64,000 bases of DNA from NCBI GenBank assembly GCA_963662155.1, contig OY759262.1:15023782-15087781 (forward strand), given 5' to 3'. The translations under genes and the position numbers were made by a program. Origin of the DNA: Lamellibrachia columna. Its lineage: Eukaryota; Annelida; Polychaeta; Sabellida; Siboglinidae. The notes below the pieces were generated by a model. It did no database searches. It worked only from the letters and a program-made list of their open reading frames with translations, and was not told the DNA's origin. The number at the start of each line of letters is the position of its first letter. The first letter of the stretch is position 1. This document shows, one piece after another, positions 32,876-45,556 of this stretch.

Positions 32876-32965
32876 CAAGCTCCTCAGATTTCATTTGTTA
32901 TGTTACACACTATGATCACTGGAAACAATTTCATCTTCCATTAATTAACTAATTTTGTAATATAA
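32873..32965. repeat. Dispersed repeat family A, copy 3
   Basis: GTCAAGCTCCTCAGATTTCA, TTACACACTATGATCACTGG and ATTTCATCTTCCATTAATTA match the family in the opposite orientation to copy 1. Confidence 0.65.
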
Positions 32966-32969
32966 ATTA

Positions 32970-34639
32970 AATGAATTATGTTTAAATTAAAATATACACA
33001 TATTATAGAGAAATACATCCTGAAATGATGTTATAATAAAACAGACACACAAAAATGCTAGTATAGTAAACTTACAGGAAGGGGTATATATTCCAAAGGG
33101 GGGTACATATTCTATAGCAGTATTTCTATAGAATACATACCCCAGGGTACATATTCTATATAGAATTCTTACTCAAGGGTACATATTCCATGAAGTCCAT
33201 ATTCTATATGACACCGGAATTGCCCAGATACACATGGCCTCTGGTGGAAGTTGGATTTGACTAATGTTTTTAGCACCTGGAATCTTGTTCTTGAATCCAT
33301 GCTGCATTGAACCCCTCGAATCCACCAGGTCTGCATTGTCATTACCTACCACAGTGTCTGGCATAACCTTGCCCGGGATACGATCAACGGGATCTTCGTA
33401 GAACATCATCAACATCGCTACCATCACTTTCTTGTGTCGCTTCCTGATCCACCAACTTTTCTTTGTCTTACTAGGTTTGTATTGGGTGGCCACTTTTCGT
33501 GAGAACTTTTGCCAGTAAACCAATGAACAACTTGCCGAATTGGTGATTCCTGTTCTAAAACTTACTTTTTCTGTCGTAATTAAACTCAGTGATCCTTACA
33601 AAGCCAGTACACAAAAATAAAAACCATTTGGACAGACATATCTGTACCACAGCACGTTCTGTCAGATGGAACCCTACACTACTAATATACTTATCCCTCC
33701 TATGTTTATTCTATGTATGGACAATTCCTTGGGTATAGAAGTGTGCATAAAAGGCAGGGATTACTGCATCGTTGTGTTGAGGTAAGCCCAAATTTTGGAA
33801 TGGAAAGGTTGAAAAGAATTTTATATAAATTTAGAAATGAGTCACTAATTTGAGCTGGTGTATTCAGAGACACTAAACCTGTACTGTTAGACTAGTGTTG
33901 GTAGTATGAATGAGTGAATGGCATAAAGACAGAGTGCGGTTATTGACTTAACAAGTTGTTATTCAAGGAAATTTACAGGCGCCGTTTATCGGCAAGAAAC
34001 ATATCCGCAGCAGTGCCAAAACCAGTCTTTGCCCATGATTTTGCCATAGCTGAGGCAGATCAGTTGGTCCAGGTGTTATTTTAGTACACAGGTAAAAGAG
34101 CCATTTTGGGGGGATTTGAAGTCATATCCCTTTCAGATACCTAATTTCCCTGGAATTATACTCATTTAATACATATAAAATATTCGTAAGTAGTTTACAT
34201 TATTAACATTGATGAGTGATCCCCCCAAGAAGTTATCCAATCACGCATGTTGTTTACCAAGACCATGTGTTTTCATTCGTAAATTATGATCCTCGTTCGC
34301 TGAGCTACGCACAAGGACAAAAAAAGCGTAGATTTGATTGAAAGTCGGGTTCGGAGCGTAAAATTCTATGACGGCATGCGGCAAGGAAAATATATAATGA
34401 CACTACATATAATTCAAACCACCAGGCGGGCTTGTTTTCCCTGATACAAAATGTACTGTTCCCATGGTGATGCCCATCCTACTGCCCATCATATAAACAT
34501 AGTATGACGGTTTATGCCCGTCTTCTCAAATTCTTGCCCGTCCATAACGAACTTTCCCCATCCAAATGACAGGTGGACGGGTCACTGCATAAAGGCCTGG
34601 ATGCCAGTGGAATGCTTTTTGTTTCAATTCAAAATTATG
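32970..34639. other. Intronic stretch, no gene recognised
   Basis: Holds local imperfect repeats of GGGTACATATTCTATA at 33080-33210. A 116-codon minus ORF (33173-33523), basic at its N-terminus, has no motif I recognise. Nothing else supportable. Confidence 0.5.
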
Positions 34640-35005
34640 TAAAACCAACACCTGAAAGATAGCGAACTATTCCACATATTTGTAAAGGTACATTCTTATA
34701 TAGCACTGTACCCAGTCCTTCAGACTGTTCAAAGCACTTTACACTGCCTGGGAGATCTTGTCGTTCATTCCAGTGCCAAAACGACTTGTCTGGGAAGCAT
34801 TCAGCCATGCTGCAATTACTGCGCAAAGACTATTCCTCCACATATCCACCACTGTCTATAGCCAGGTACTCATTTTTACAGCTGAGTGAACTGAGGCAAC
34901 GTGGAGTGAACGAAATTGACCAAGCTTCGAAACAGCAGCAAGAGTATACGAACCTGGATTCTCTTGATTGAGTCTGGTGTCCTACCCACTGCTCCACCGT
35001 GCCAC
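34640..35005 (-). mobile_element. tRNA-derived SINE, near full length
   Basis: On the minus strand it begins GTGGCACGGTGGAGCAGTGG (tRNA-like, A-box region) with a B box GGTTCGTATAC at 34954-34944. The body reads AAGCTTGGTCAATTTCGTTC..., AGTACCTGGCTATAG, GCAGCATGGCTGAATGCTTC, then GTAAAGTGCTTTGAACAGTC and GTACAGTGCTATATAAGAAT near the 3' end. A 3' end with 'GCTTTGAACAGT...GCTATATAAG' is shared by many animal tRNA-SINEs. Other copies: 1943, 8105, 52610, and a head-only relative at 56441. Confidence 0.85.
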
Positions 35006-38000
35006 ATGTGCGTTGCAGTATGATCGTACTAATAAAATCCAGCTGAAATAAATAAAAACTGGCAACGGACAAAAAACAGGTTAGCGGGTAGTGGTCATCT
35101 TCTAATCTTTGAGGGTAGCAATTGGCGTCGTTATCACATCGCATTCAGACTAGGTTTTGGATGTTAATACACCCCCCAAATCACTGTTGACTACTGGTGC
35201 TACTGAGGTCAACATCCGACTAAACTGTGTCTGGAAATTACCACAGATTGTCGGAATCAAAGCCATAAAATGTTGATCATTGTCGGATTAAATTTTTAAT
35301 AACTCTGTAAAAACTCTCTTTAAATCATATCTCATTCTGTTGAAATTTAAATGTGGATCAGAATATAAACAACTTGGTTATAAATAACTAAATAATAGCA
35401 CTGTCTGCTGGCCAAGTGGTTTTAGTCCAATCTCTGTCTATAATAAACTATTTGTATATATGCAGTCCATGACTATTTACATTCCTTCCACCACCACTGT
35501 TACATGATTTTTAATTACCCTTTTCTTGAAGCAGTAAAATATAATTATTTGATTCGGGCACGTATTAGGTGTTTACTGTGTAGATTATTGATATCTCAAT
35601 TTTATGCTTGCGGTATTGGTTTATACATGGTATGCTGGGTTTTGTTATCAGTGGGACATTGTCCACAGTCTTGTTCTAGAACTACAACAGTTGATGCCAG
35701 TGAATGTATAACTAACGTGTTGTAACAGCACTGAGAGCGACTGCAGATGGCTAAACAGTCTTCACAATGCCTGGTTATAACCTGGCTGAATTCCTGGAGT
35801 GAGACAACAATGCAGCGGCATCCAGGGCTTCAGTTATCACGGATACTGCCGCTGTACAGCCCCTGCATTTCCTGTTGAGAGTGGGGAATGCAAGAGATGG
35901 AGTTGTCTTTGATGGGCCAGTCTGTTGGGCCAAATGGGCATTTTAGCTGTTTGACATCATCGGTCCAGTTGTTTTACTGACCCGCCAATGTACATATTCA
36001 CTGGAGTGACTAATGACAACTATGTTTATTGTCATTAAACCAGCGTCACGAGGATAGATTAATTTTCCAAAACGTGATTGCCAAGGTTTGTGCCATGTTT
36101 TATTAGTGTGCTGAGGGGCTTTTTGTATTTGTTATTATGTTTACAAGTACTAGCAAGGCAAGTTTGTTGTTAACAAGGCGAGTTTGTTATCACGTGAATC
36201 CATGTTTATTAACTGCAATGATCCATCTGATAATAGTTGCACAAAAATTATGCGTTTATCATCCAAGTAAATACAAGTTAATTATTCAATTCATACTAGT
36301 ATTTAGTAGTGGTGTGTGTCTGTTGTGGTAGCTCCTAACACAAAAACCGTGGTTTATAGCATTTGTTTATCGGCAGTGTGTAATCCAGGTTCTGGGGCAT
36401 TTAATTTGGGCCATATGGGGAATTTACAGTCAGCTCATTTGTAGCTCATTTGTAGCTCATTTTAATCTATGATTAATGAATTATATTGTACTTATAAGCA
36501 ATAGAAAATTAGGGAGATTATCCCATCAACTTTCCCTGCTTTCTGGAGAAAACAGGATCTGTTCAAATATTTTTTACGAGAGAATGTTTTAATTCTATCA
36601 GACAGCTCTTATAATCTATATAATATATATGCTACGACATTCACAATTGCCTACTTTCTTGAACTTTACCTTTCCACCGTTGTTCCCATTGCATAACACT
36701 CGAAATCAGCAGGGATAGTGATTTCACAGTATGGCCCATTGAGACCTTTAGCACCAGCTGTGTTATGTATTTGTTGTTGTATGCAAGCTATTGACTGCAC
36801 CAGCATATAGCTGCCTGTGTACTGGGGCCTGCAGTCAGCCATACCAGCCAGGCACATGAATATGTATAGATCTGGCTATGCCCGGCTGTATACTGAAAGC
36901 ATGACACAGCAACAAGCAGGCACCAGGCAGGCTCGGCACAACACAACACAGTAGGTCAATCGTGTCGTCAGAAACCAGGGCCCTAGTTTCTCGACTACGT
37001 AGTGCCAGCAATCGCGGGACAGCTATCACCGTTGTGGCGTAATTTCAGGCAGCAGTGTAACACCAGCACGGATCTCTCTTGTAAACGAGGGGACAGCTTT
37101 CACCCTCCAATGGTGGAGCCCGGTGAGTGCGGATTACGCAGTTGTTGTGCTTGGATAACGAGGGCAGGCCTGGAGTTGTTTGTTGATGGCTTGTGTGGGT
37201 CAGCCATGGTGCTACCTTGTTAAGTCATGGCTGCACCTGACCTGTTGTGTTTATGTGGCTGTTTCTGTAGTTGTGAATCTGTTAGCCAGTGGCTACGGAT
37301 ACAGCCGCTTCCTGTCAGTCACCATCATGTGACTTGTTGGGTTCAATAGATGGAAAGTGGAACAGGTGTCTGTGAAGAATATCATTAGTGCTACAAAGTG
37401 CCTGTTTGGGACTCTGTTTGTCTCATTCAGTGCACTGGCAACAACAAGGGAGCAGTCATCCTTGACGTGACGAACACATATTTTACCTACCTGCCGATGT
37501 GATATTAGGATGTTTCAAAATGGCCCCAAAGTGGATACATAGTTTCTTGATATCTAGTAAAAGTTCTGCATAGGTGGCAGCAGTATTTTTCAACTGTAGG
37601 GTTGTGACCCGGGTTGTTAAACTGTTGTGGTCATATGTGTCCGGCCCTGATACCAATGTAATGACATGTTAGTCATAATTGGATCTGTCCTGTTGAACAA
37701 TAGCGGCCTAAAAGGCCTTGTGTGATTTAGGGTTGTCATGATTAGATTTATATTCTGATACAATTCATATTGTGCAGCAAGTAGATGTAAAGTTACTTAA
37801 GTACAAGTACACCAAAACTTAGTACAAGTACATCTTAGTACTGATCAACAAGCTATTGAAGTGTCATTTAATGACTAGTAAAATACTACTGCTACATTAA
37901 TTTAGTTATCATTGATTATTCATCAAGTAGACCTCAAGTTGTCTACACACTATTTACTAGCAGTTGTGCTGCAACATGCCATTGGTGCGTTTAAGGAATG

Positions 38001-38225
38001 TCACAGTTTAAAGTTGATGTCTGTCAGTGGCACTTGTCTAAATGAAGCACTTCCAGCAATGATAAATAAAAGGTGCTAAAGGTCTTTAGGAAATGTAGAG
38101 GCTGTAGAACAATTGGACATTCCAGTGCTTCTCATATGCTTGTAGGCTTCACCTTGCAGGTCTGCACTGCTCTTTGTATTGAGTTAATTAAATTAAATGT
38201 CAATAAAAAATATTGGCAATTTGAA

Positions 38226-38228
<3 letters not shown>
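35006..38228. other. Intronic stretch, no gene recognised
   Basis: The only point of note is the possible alternative first exon near 37110 (separate entry). GC is somewhat higher at 36800-37330. The triple TCATTTGTAGC at 36430-36465 is a minor tandem. ORFs show no motifs. Confidence 0.5.
37110..37122 (+). CDS. Possible alternative first coding exon of the TRERF1-like gene
   Basis: ATG GTG GAG CCC G is followed by an excellent donor GTGAGTGC at 37123, in a local GC-richer patch. It ends in phase 1, exactly what the zinc-finger exon at 55917 needs (MVEPG-TSTNSSP). Such an isoform would skip the long N-terminal region. This rests only on phase and donor quality. Confidence 0.25.

Positions 38229-38266
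<38 letters not shown>
38229..38266. repeat. (TA)n microsatellite
   Basis: TA tract next to repeat family A copy 4. Confidence 0.95.
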
Positions 38267-38269
<3 letters not shown>

Positions 38270-38284
38270 ATCTGTGCAGACAGA

Positions 38285-38565
38285 ATAAATTAACTAATTA
38301 ATTAGGCAAGATTAATGAATTAATAGGACAAGAGGAAATATTGTTCAGTGATCACAGTGTGTAATATATCAAATGAAAGCTCAGGAGTTTGGCAATCAAT
38401 ATATGTATCTACCATTTATGTAGACACAGAACAAGAAATTTATTAATGAATTAATTTAATTTTCTGTACATAGATAATAATATAGTAGTAATATAGATAT
38501 ACATATATGTGACCCACCATAACAAAATGAGTCGGATGTCGGTAAACATGGTTGCTGGGATGAAT
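38285..38565. repeat. Dispersed repeat family A, copy 4 (fullest)
   Basis: Order: ATTAATTAGGCAAGATTAAT, GTTCAGTGATCACAGTGTGT, AATATATCAAATGAAAGCTC, TATCTACCATTTATGTAGAC, then GACCCACCATAACAAAATGA and GTCGGATGTCGGTAAACATG. The last module is also at 30500-30560 in reverse. Confidence 0.7.
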
Positions 38566-39969
38566 CGGCGTGGCGGTGTGCAATTTGGCTAACTGAATCT
38601 GCAGGAACTACTTTGAATCGATAAAAAGGCTTTAATTTTGAAGACTGAAATGCTTTAGTAGATATTTCTGTCAAACTTCTGTTTGGTACCTGTTGAAAAT
38701 GCACCTACGTCAGGAAATGTTCTTAAAATGCCACAAGTTTCTGAGAAGGCAGGAAACACCTGACAGTTCTTATTATCTTGCTATCTTTGCTATCTATCAA
38801 GTCTCACTAACCAATACACAGTGTATATGTTTTGTGTGCTACAAGCACAATGCAGCCTTACAGTTGATGCTGTGAGTGTCAGCTGGTGCCCACAGGTACG
38901 CACACATGGTTGTGTGCAGGTGTGTTAGATCCAACACGCTATCCAGGTGTGATTAAAGTGTTTGTATCAAGATGAACAGATTCTGGGCCTCAACCCAGAG
39001 TCAACAACACGATCTGTGTTTTTAACCTGCATCAGTATTTTTTCTGCAGGTGCATAGCGTGTTACTCCTCAATACCAGCCAATCGTAGGGCTTGTAACAT
39101 TAGTGGTGAACCCTTAAACACTTTCCTATCAGGTTTATTGGTCAGGTTTTATACAGAGTTTATGCAGAGTTTGGGTTTTCAGCCAAGTTTGGCGACATGT
39201 GCTGCAATCAGATATTTTTTTTTATTCTGTCTTATTTAATTTCAGTAACTCAGTTGGTTGGTGAATATCTAGGTAGCAGTTGGATTACACTGCAGCCTCA
39301 TTTCATTGTCAGATGTTATGTTGATTGCATGCGATGCATTTATTTATAGTTTCCCATATATGCTGACACAGTCAATGGTGCAGGAAATAAAGTGATGTGC
39401 CATACAAACTTGTGTCTATGGCCGTGTTTACTTGGTATAGTCGTGATTGGCCATGACATGATGACCCGTATGAAAATGCAATATTGTCCCTTCCCACTGT
39501 TGAGCCTGCCTGTAGACATCAGGTGGAAACTACTGACACCATTGAACACTATATGTAATAAATAGGTTTTCTCCGTAGGTTGGGAGGGTGGGTTGTTATC
39601 CAAAAACTGAACACTATCAAATTTGCAGATTTGTTGTGTTTATTTGAATAAAATTTATAGAACGTGTGTGTTGCTTTAACGAATGATGCATAGTTAATTA
39701 TCTGTTCATAGTTAATTGGTAAATAAATAAACTAGACAAAACACTTATGATCATTTTATGTTGTTATAAACAGAATATAATGTAACAGACAGGACAAAGT
39801 TTAATTAATATATTAAGCACCATGGAATTTGGACTTCTAAATAACTCGTAGTTAATATTGTTGCAAAAATGTTTTAGAAATCTTTTTATGTTTTCTGTAC
39901 ATAAAAAGGGACTGGAACTCAGTATTGAAACTTTGGATGACGTGTTCTTTCTCAACAGCGGGACAACAC

Positions 39970-40300
39970 CTCGGGGGGGGTACTCCCTATACTGAGGTGT
40001 ACATGTATGTGCTGCGCAAATGCCCCTGTTTTTGGCCATTTTTCTCTCTCTGTCCGAAGAAAAAATGTAAATTTTCTTTCTTTGTGCCCCGTTTAAATCT
40101 GATAATTCTCTCTTTCACTGAAGAGGAAATTTCCCAGTGAAAACGTTCCGCCCGGGCTTACCTTACACTTATAGATATTAGATAAATTGTTCAATAATTG
40201 TCTCTTGGTGACCCTAAATTTCTTGATTTCTATCTCTCCAGGTGTTCCATGGGGCTCTGGTGGCACACCCCCACCATTTTGGTATGGCAGTACCCCCCCA
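39970..40300. mobile_element. 331-bp G-rich TIR element with 10-bp target-site duplication
   Basis: The left end is CTCGGGGGGGGTACTCCCTA; the right end reverse-complemented is TGGGGGGGTACTGCCATACC. The flanks GGGACAACAC (39960-39969 and 40301-40310) are identical over 10 bp. No coding capacity. The superfamily is not clear: 10 bp is longer than the usual 8-9, and part could be chance identity at the edge. Confidence 0.85.
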
Positions 40301-41089
40301 GGGACAACACACAGTGAAACTTTTTGGTGCAGCAAACTGTAACAATTGTAGATTTCTAAGTACAATGTGTATTTATGTATAAATATAAAACTGTTCACTC
40401 ACTAATTCAACTGTCGATGTTGCAACTCCAGTAATTGCTTATTAATCAGTTGACATAGTGTAGCATTTCTGCTATTTTTTATCAGAATACTATTTCCGGT
40501 TTCTTTATTTATTAGTTAAACCTTTCAAGTATGAATGAATGCAACGGCCATTGTTGGAGCCAACCAGGATTGTGTCATTTGTTTGCTCTAGCATGCCCAT
40601 GCCCATATCCATGGGATGGGTTTGTTCATCTTAGAGAATGATGCATATTAAGTAGGCAGGGACCAGAGTATTAGCCGATTTAGGGGTGTTTTAGGTTATT
40701 TACACTAAATATTTAAGGAGTGGTTCCTTAGTGGATTACTAGTGTCGTGTTATCTCAGAAACAAGAAGTATAAAAAGAGACTGGATGCACATGTGAGGAT
40801 CTCGGCGAGCAGAGTAGAGTGGACGCAGAAGGGTCGTATAGCCCACAGTGGGCGCACGAATGTCAGACAAAGGACACGTGTGAATGAACCACGTGTAAGG
40901 TATATAACTTTGAGAGAGAAGGTAGAAGTGTCTGCTCCACTAAGGTTAAGAAGTAACGTGTGAAACCTGAGAAATTGACTGAAAAAATAGCCGAGATGTG
41001 CAGCGAATATCGAAACATTGAGGCAGTGCCAAACACCACTAGTGAGATGACACTCCTGTTGCGAAGAAAGATGGTCGCGACAACCGTAG

Positions 41090-42074
41090 AGGTATGCTTG
41101 AATGACGGCAGAGCACAGAATCATCTCTGTGTGCGTGGGCGGCACTATGGCCGGAGCAGTACTTCAGAACAACAGAACGATGGCAGGGCACAGAATCGTC
41201 ACTGCACTACTTTCGCGTCACGATGGCCAGAGCCGTATGCTAGAACGACAACAGACAACCGAATCGTCTCTGTGTGATGTTCACTGCACGAAGGCTGTAC
41301 AACAGAACAACAGCAGACAACAGAATCGTCTCTGTGTGATGTTCACTGCACGAAGGCTGTACAACAGAACGACAACAGACAACAGAATCGTCTCTGTGTG
41401 ATGTTCACTGCACGAAGGCTGTACAACAGAACGACAACAGACAACAGAATCGTCTCTGTGTGATGTTCACTGCACGAAGGCTGTACAACAGAACAACAGC
41501 AGACAACAGAATCGTCTCTGTGTGATGTTCACTGCACGAAGGCTGTACAACAGAACGACAACAGACAACAGAATCGTCTCTGTGTGATGTTCACTGCACG
41601 AAGGCTGTACAACAGAACGACAACAGACAACAGAATCGTCTCTGTGTGATGTTCACTGCACGAAGGCTGTACAACAGAACAACAGCAGACAACAGAATCG
41701 TCTCTGTGTGATGTTCACTGCACGAAGGCTGTACAACAGAACAACAACAGACAACAGAATCGTCTCTGTGTGATGTTCACTGCACGAAGGCTGTACAACA
41801 GAACAACAGCAGACAACAGAATCGTCTCTGTGTGATGTTCACTGCACGAAGGCTGTACAACAGAACAACAACAGACAACAGAATCGTCTCTGTGTGATGT
41901 TCACTGCACGAAGGCTGTACAACAGAACAACAGCAGACAACAGAATCGTCTCTGTGTGATGTTCACTGCACGAAGGCTGTACAACAGAACGACAACAGAC
42001 AACAGAATCGTCTCTGTGTGATGTTCACTGCACGAAGGCTGTACAACAGAACAACAACAGACAACAGAATCGTC
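41090..42074. repeat. 62-bp satellite with higher-order structure, 13 clean copies
   Basis: From 41266 to 42074 there are 13 units of 62 bp (CTCTGTGTGATGTTCACTGC, then ACGAAGGCTGTACAACAGAA, then a variable block). By the variable block (CAACAGC = A, CGACAAC = B, CAACAAC = C) the order is A B B A B B A C A C A B C. Units at 41090-41265 are strongly diverged and look like the old edge. ORFs through it (up to 105 codons) are by-products. Confidence 0.95.
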
Positions 42075-42899
42075 TCTGCACGACGTTCGTGGCACGACGA
42101 AAGTAGATGGCCTCAGATGGAGAAACACGAGTGTTCTGCGACCTGCCACCGTGCACCTGGGGTGGAATGAATGGTTCGTGATAATGTAGAGAAGGGACTC
42201 AACTGTTATCCAGGCATAGATGCCTCGGAACTGACTTTGTAGCTCTTAGAACAGGGTTGTGTGATAGTAACATGTCGAGGTGTTAAGCAAACACAGCTGT
42301 GTTTTATCTTTAGTCATGATGAGTATAACGATATAGTTTACTTTTGGTTGATGTTTGGATAGCGATGGGTCATGTTAGACGTTATTTGTAGCTATTTCTC
42401 AGGATGAATACTTCCCTGGCTGATTACAACAGATTCGGAGTTATTTGCTCATAATAATTACGCAGACCCAGGAGTCTACTTGTTTTCTTGTAAATTACTG
42501 AGTAACTATCATATATTAAATGTTTATGTTTTTTTCACTTGTGTTTGTGTCTTGCTCATTTGTGCAACCACCATTCATGAGCGTTGAATTATAGAAATGG
42601 GGCTTTCCAACTAGACCTGAGCCAAACTAGTGAGCAGAAACCCCGCCAATCGGTGACACATAGTGACTGGATAGGTATTGTGGTACGTATTGTGATAGAA
42701 CTGCTGAATTTACTTAACACGACTATAAAGTAATATAGATATATTTGCTCTGGGTTATTCGTAAGACATGGCCAGTACATTTACGTTACTGTTAAAATAA
42801 TCGTGGTAATTCTGTTACCGTCATCACAGTCGTTACTGCAACTGTGTAAAGGATGTGCCTTTCATGAATATCTCATGCCAGGGTAAATGTATGGTCCTT

Positions 42900-43230
42900 T
42901 CAGTTGGTATTTGCTAGACATTTATGAATTCGTACCAACACATTTAGTATTTGCTACAGGCCCATGATTGCATACATTCATCAAGTCAATATTTTTGGTA
43001 CCTATGGTGGCACATCAACACATTTAGTATAATTTCCTAGATCCTTGTGGCAGTATGATGTATGTCAGCACAATCTGTAATTTGTTAGATTATTTTATCA
43101 GTATTTTCTAATACAGGTGAAACAATTTAGTATTTACTAAACACTTGTGATTGTATGTAATTCCATTCAGTAATTCCTAGATGCATGAAGCCCGTGAACC
43201 AATCTGCCACTTCAGTATTTGCTAGATGGC
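42900..43230. repeat. Old, degenerate tandem repeat, about 60 bp
   Basis: TTAGTATTTGCTAGA-like words recur about every 50-65 bp (42905, 42945, 43025, 43125, 43205), each followed by a TGTGATTGTATG-like word. Consistent with a decayed array. Confidence 0.45.
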
Positions 43231-43433
43231 TACATCAAATAAAGCAAAACAACATTTTAGCACACTCATGTTTTGATGCATATATCATATGTTCAGCAAT
43301 AAAAGGGTTAACTTCGAGTGCAGCTGTCATCAATTTAAAGGTAGGCCGCATATCAATGGATTTGTCAATTAATAGGCCCCATGACCTATTTGCAGGTGGT
43401 TTCCAATAATCGGCACGTTCTAGTTTACTAGAA

Positions 43434-43529
43434 TCTGGTGGTCTGATGAGACCTCATTCAATTAAACTGGTGTTCTTATGAGATCTCATTCAGTTAATCT
43501 GGTGGTCTGATGAGACCTCATTCAGTTAA
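43434..43529. repeat. 32-bp tandem triplicate
   Basis: Three units starting TCTGGTGGTCTGATGAGACC, with a few differences in the middle unit. Confidence 0.9.
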
Positions 43530-45037
43530 TCAGTCTGTTTTGTTCATGCGGTAGCTTACTGTGGTTTAGCAGATCTGAAAATTAGTTATGACTTGACTGT
43601 TGGTAGCATCACAGGCTCCAGGATCAGAGACAATATCCGGGTCTTTCACCATGTCATTGAATTTTTAAATTGTATCATTTTGTCAGTGAGATCAGTTTTA
43701 TTTCAGCAGCAGTAAATGAGGAATTCTGTAGAAGGGAAATAAACATAAGCAGGAAGGATCAGGTGTCTTGTGTAAGGAATTGATAGAAGAAGAACAATCA
43801 ACTTGTGTAATATTCTAGAATTTGTTTTAGGAAAAGCAGATTTTGTGACTACAATGTTCTAGAAAGTTAGTTAGGAAAAAGCAGATTTTTTGCAGTGAAA
43901 TATCAGGTAATTTTAAAGTTGATTTACTCTGGACTGCGTCGAATGACAAACCTCACAAGATCAAAACAGATGGTATAAACATTGTCCAAAAAGAACCGAA
44001 CTGTCATGACAATAGATTTGACTAAGTGCTCATTATGTATGAATGTATATACCTGTATGACAGGTTGATAGGGCAATAAGCCAGTCAGGGCACACAGGTA
44101 ACAAAGCCCCAAAAGATGGTATCTGTATTGTGCTGCCTCAGGGTCTGTGATGTCAGAACCAAGAAGTTGGCATGATCTTGGTCTGTAGCTGTTCGGTGCA
44201 GCATTATGCCAAGTTATGGGCCACTAGGTCCAAAGAAGCTAGGTGAGGTGAGGTGAGCTGCCCAGTGCAAACTGGGTAGTCCTCAATACATGCAAGGTAA
44301 ATAGCAGTACAGTAGAGTACAGTACAGCACAGTACATTACAGGAATATGTATATATATATATATCCTGTTTTGTATATTTATATATATATATGTATATGT
44401 ATATTCTCAATACAGCAAAATATATAGTATTCATTATGTCTTTCGGGGATATTGCCAGGTTTTACTAAAAAGGGTCGCTAGTTATTGTGCGCATATGTCT
44501 CCTTCATACAAGGTAAACAGCAGGAATATTGAAAATGGTACTTTGCTTGAACCTGAACTTAAGGATTGTTAATTGCATACTAGCATTAAATGACCTCATC
44601 CATTTTGTTGGTTATATGTTCAAATTCAGATGATCTGTAAAAAATCCCACTGATATTCCAGTTTTTGCCTGCATAACCATCTCCTATTAACAATGGCAGT
44701 GTAAGCTGAAGGTATTCGTTACTTGAATAAATAAAAGCTAAACATAGATGGTACAATCCTAGCTGTGATGTTGCTGCATATGAAACCAAGTAATGTGTAA
44801 ACGTGGCTAGTTTATTGATCGAGCACATTGTCTTCAGTTAGCATCGGCTTCTGATTAGGTAGTCATTTCTTTCACACGTTGCCTGGAATTTACTAGGCTT
44901 GTGTGTCTTTTATTTTTGTGTATGGTTTAAATGGATACAGGTGTACCTTATTAATGTAGGATTCCTCTGTGACAAGATTATTTGTAGCATTTTAAATGAA
45001 GACATAATTGTTAGGTTTAATTGTGACAGAGATTGGT

Positions 45038-45390
45038 AACTGTGTGAGATAACCTTAGTCACGTATTATGATGTCTTGCCAAACTGTGTGAGATAACCTT
45101 AGTCATGTATTATGATGTCTTGCCAAACTGTGTGAGATAACCTTAGTCATGTATTATGATGTCTTGCCAAACTGTGTGAGATAACCTTAGTCACGTATTA
45201 TGATGTCTTGCCAAACTGTGTGAGATAACCTTAGTCACGTATTATGATGTCTTGCCAAACTGTGTGAGATAACCTTAGTCATGTATTATGATGTATTGCC
45301 AAACTGTGTGAGATAACCTTAGTCATGTATTATGATGTCTTGCCAAACTGTGTGAGATAACCTTAGTCACGTATTATGTCTTGCCAAACT
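45038..45390. repeat. 44-bp satellite, 8 copies
   Basis: Unit begins AAACTGTGTGAGATAACCTT. Copies differ mainly by CACG/CATG within GTCACGTATT, a CpG-type transition. The last copy carries a short deletion. Confidence 0.95.
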
Positions 45391-45490
45391 GCTACATAAG
45401 GATGTGGTTACGATGTCTGCCTGACAAAATTGCTGTGTATAATCTTTCCATTTGGTGACATTGCTGCAACTAGACATATGCATGCATGTA

Positions 45491-45534
<44 letters not shown>

Positions 45535-45556
45535 CTCACTCACTCACGCACGCACA
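45491..45556. repeat. (ACGC)n microsatellite
   Basis: Tetranucleotide tract with ACTC variants at the right end. The 79-codon ORF through it is not a gene. Confidence 0.95.

Noticed and set aside
33173..33523. 116-codon minus ORF
   Set aside because: Not recognised and spans local repeats; noted in the region entry only.
41102..42149. ORFs such as 41102-41401 (plus) and 41901-42149 (minus)
   Set aside because: Run through the 62-bp satellite; no motif, repeat peptide only.
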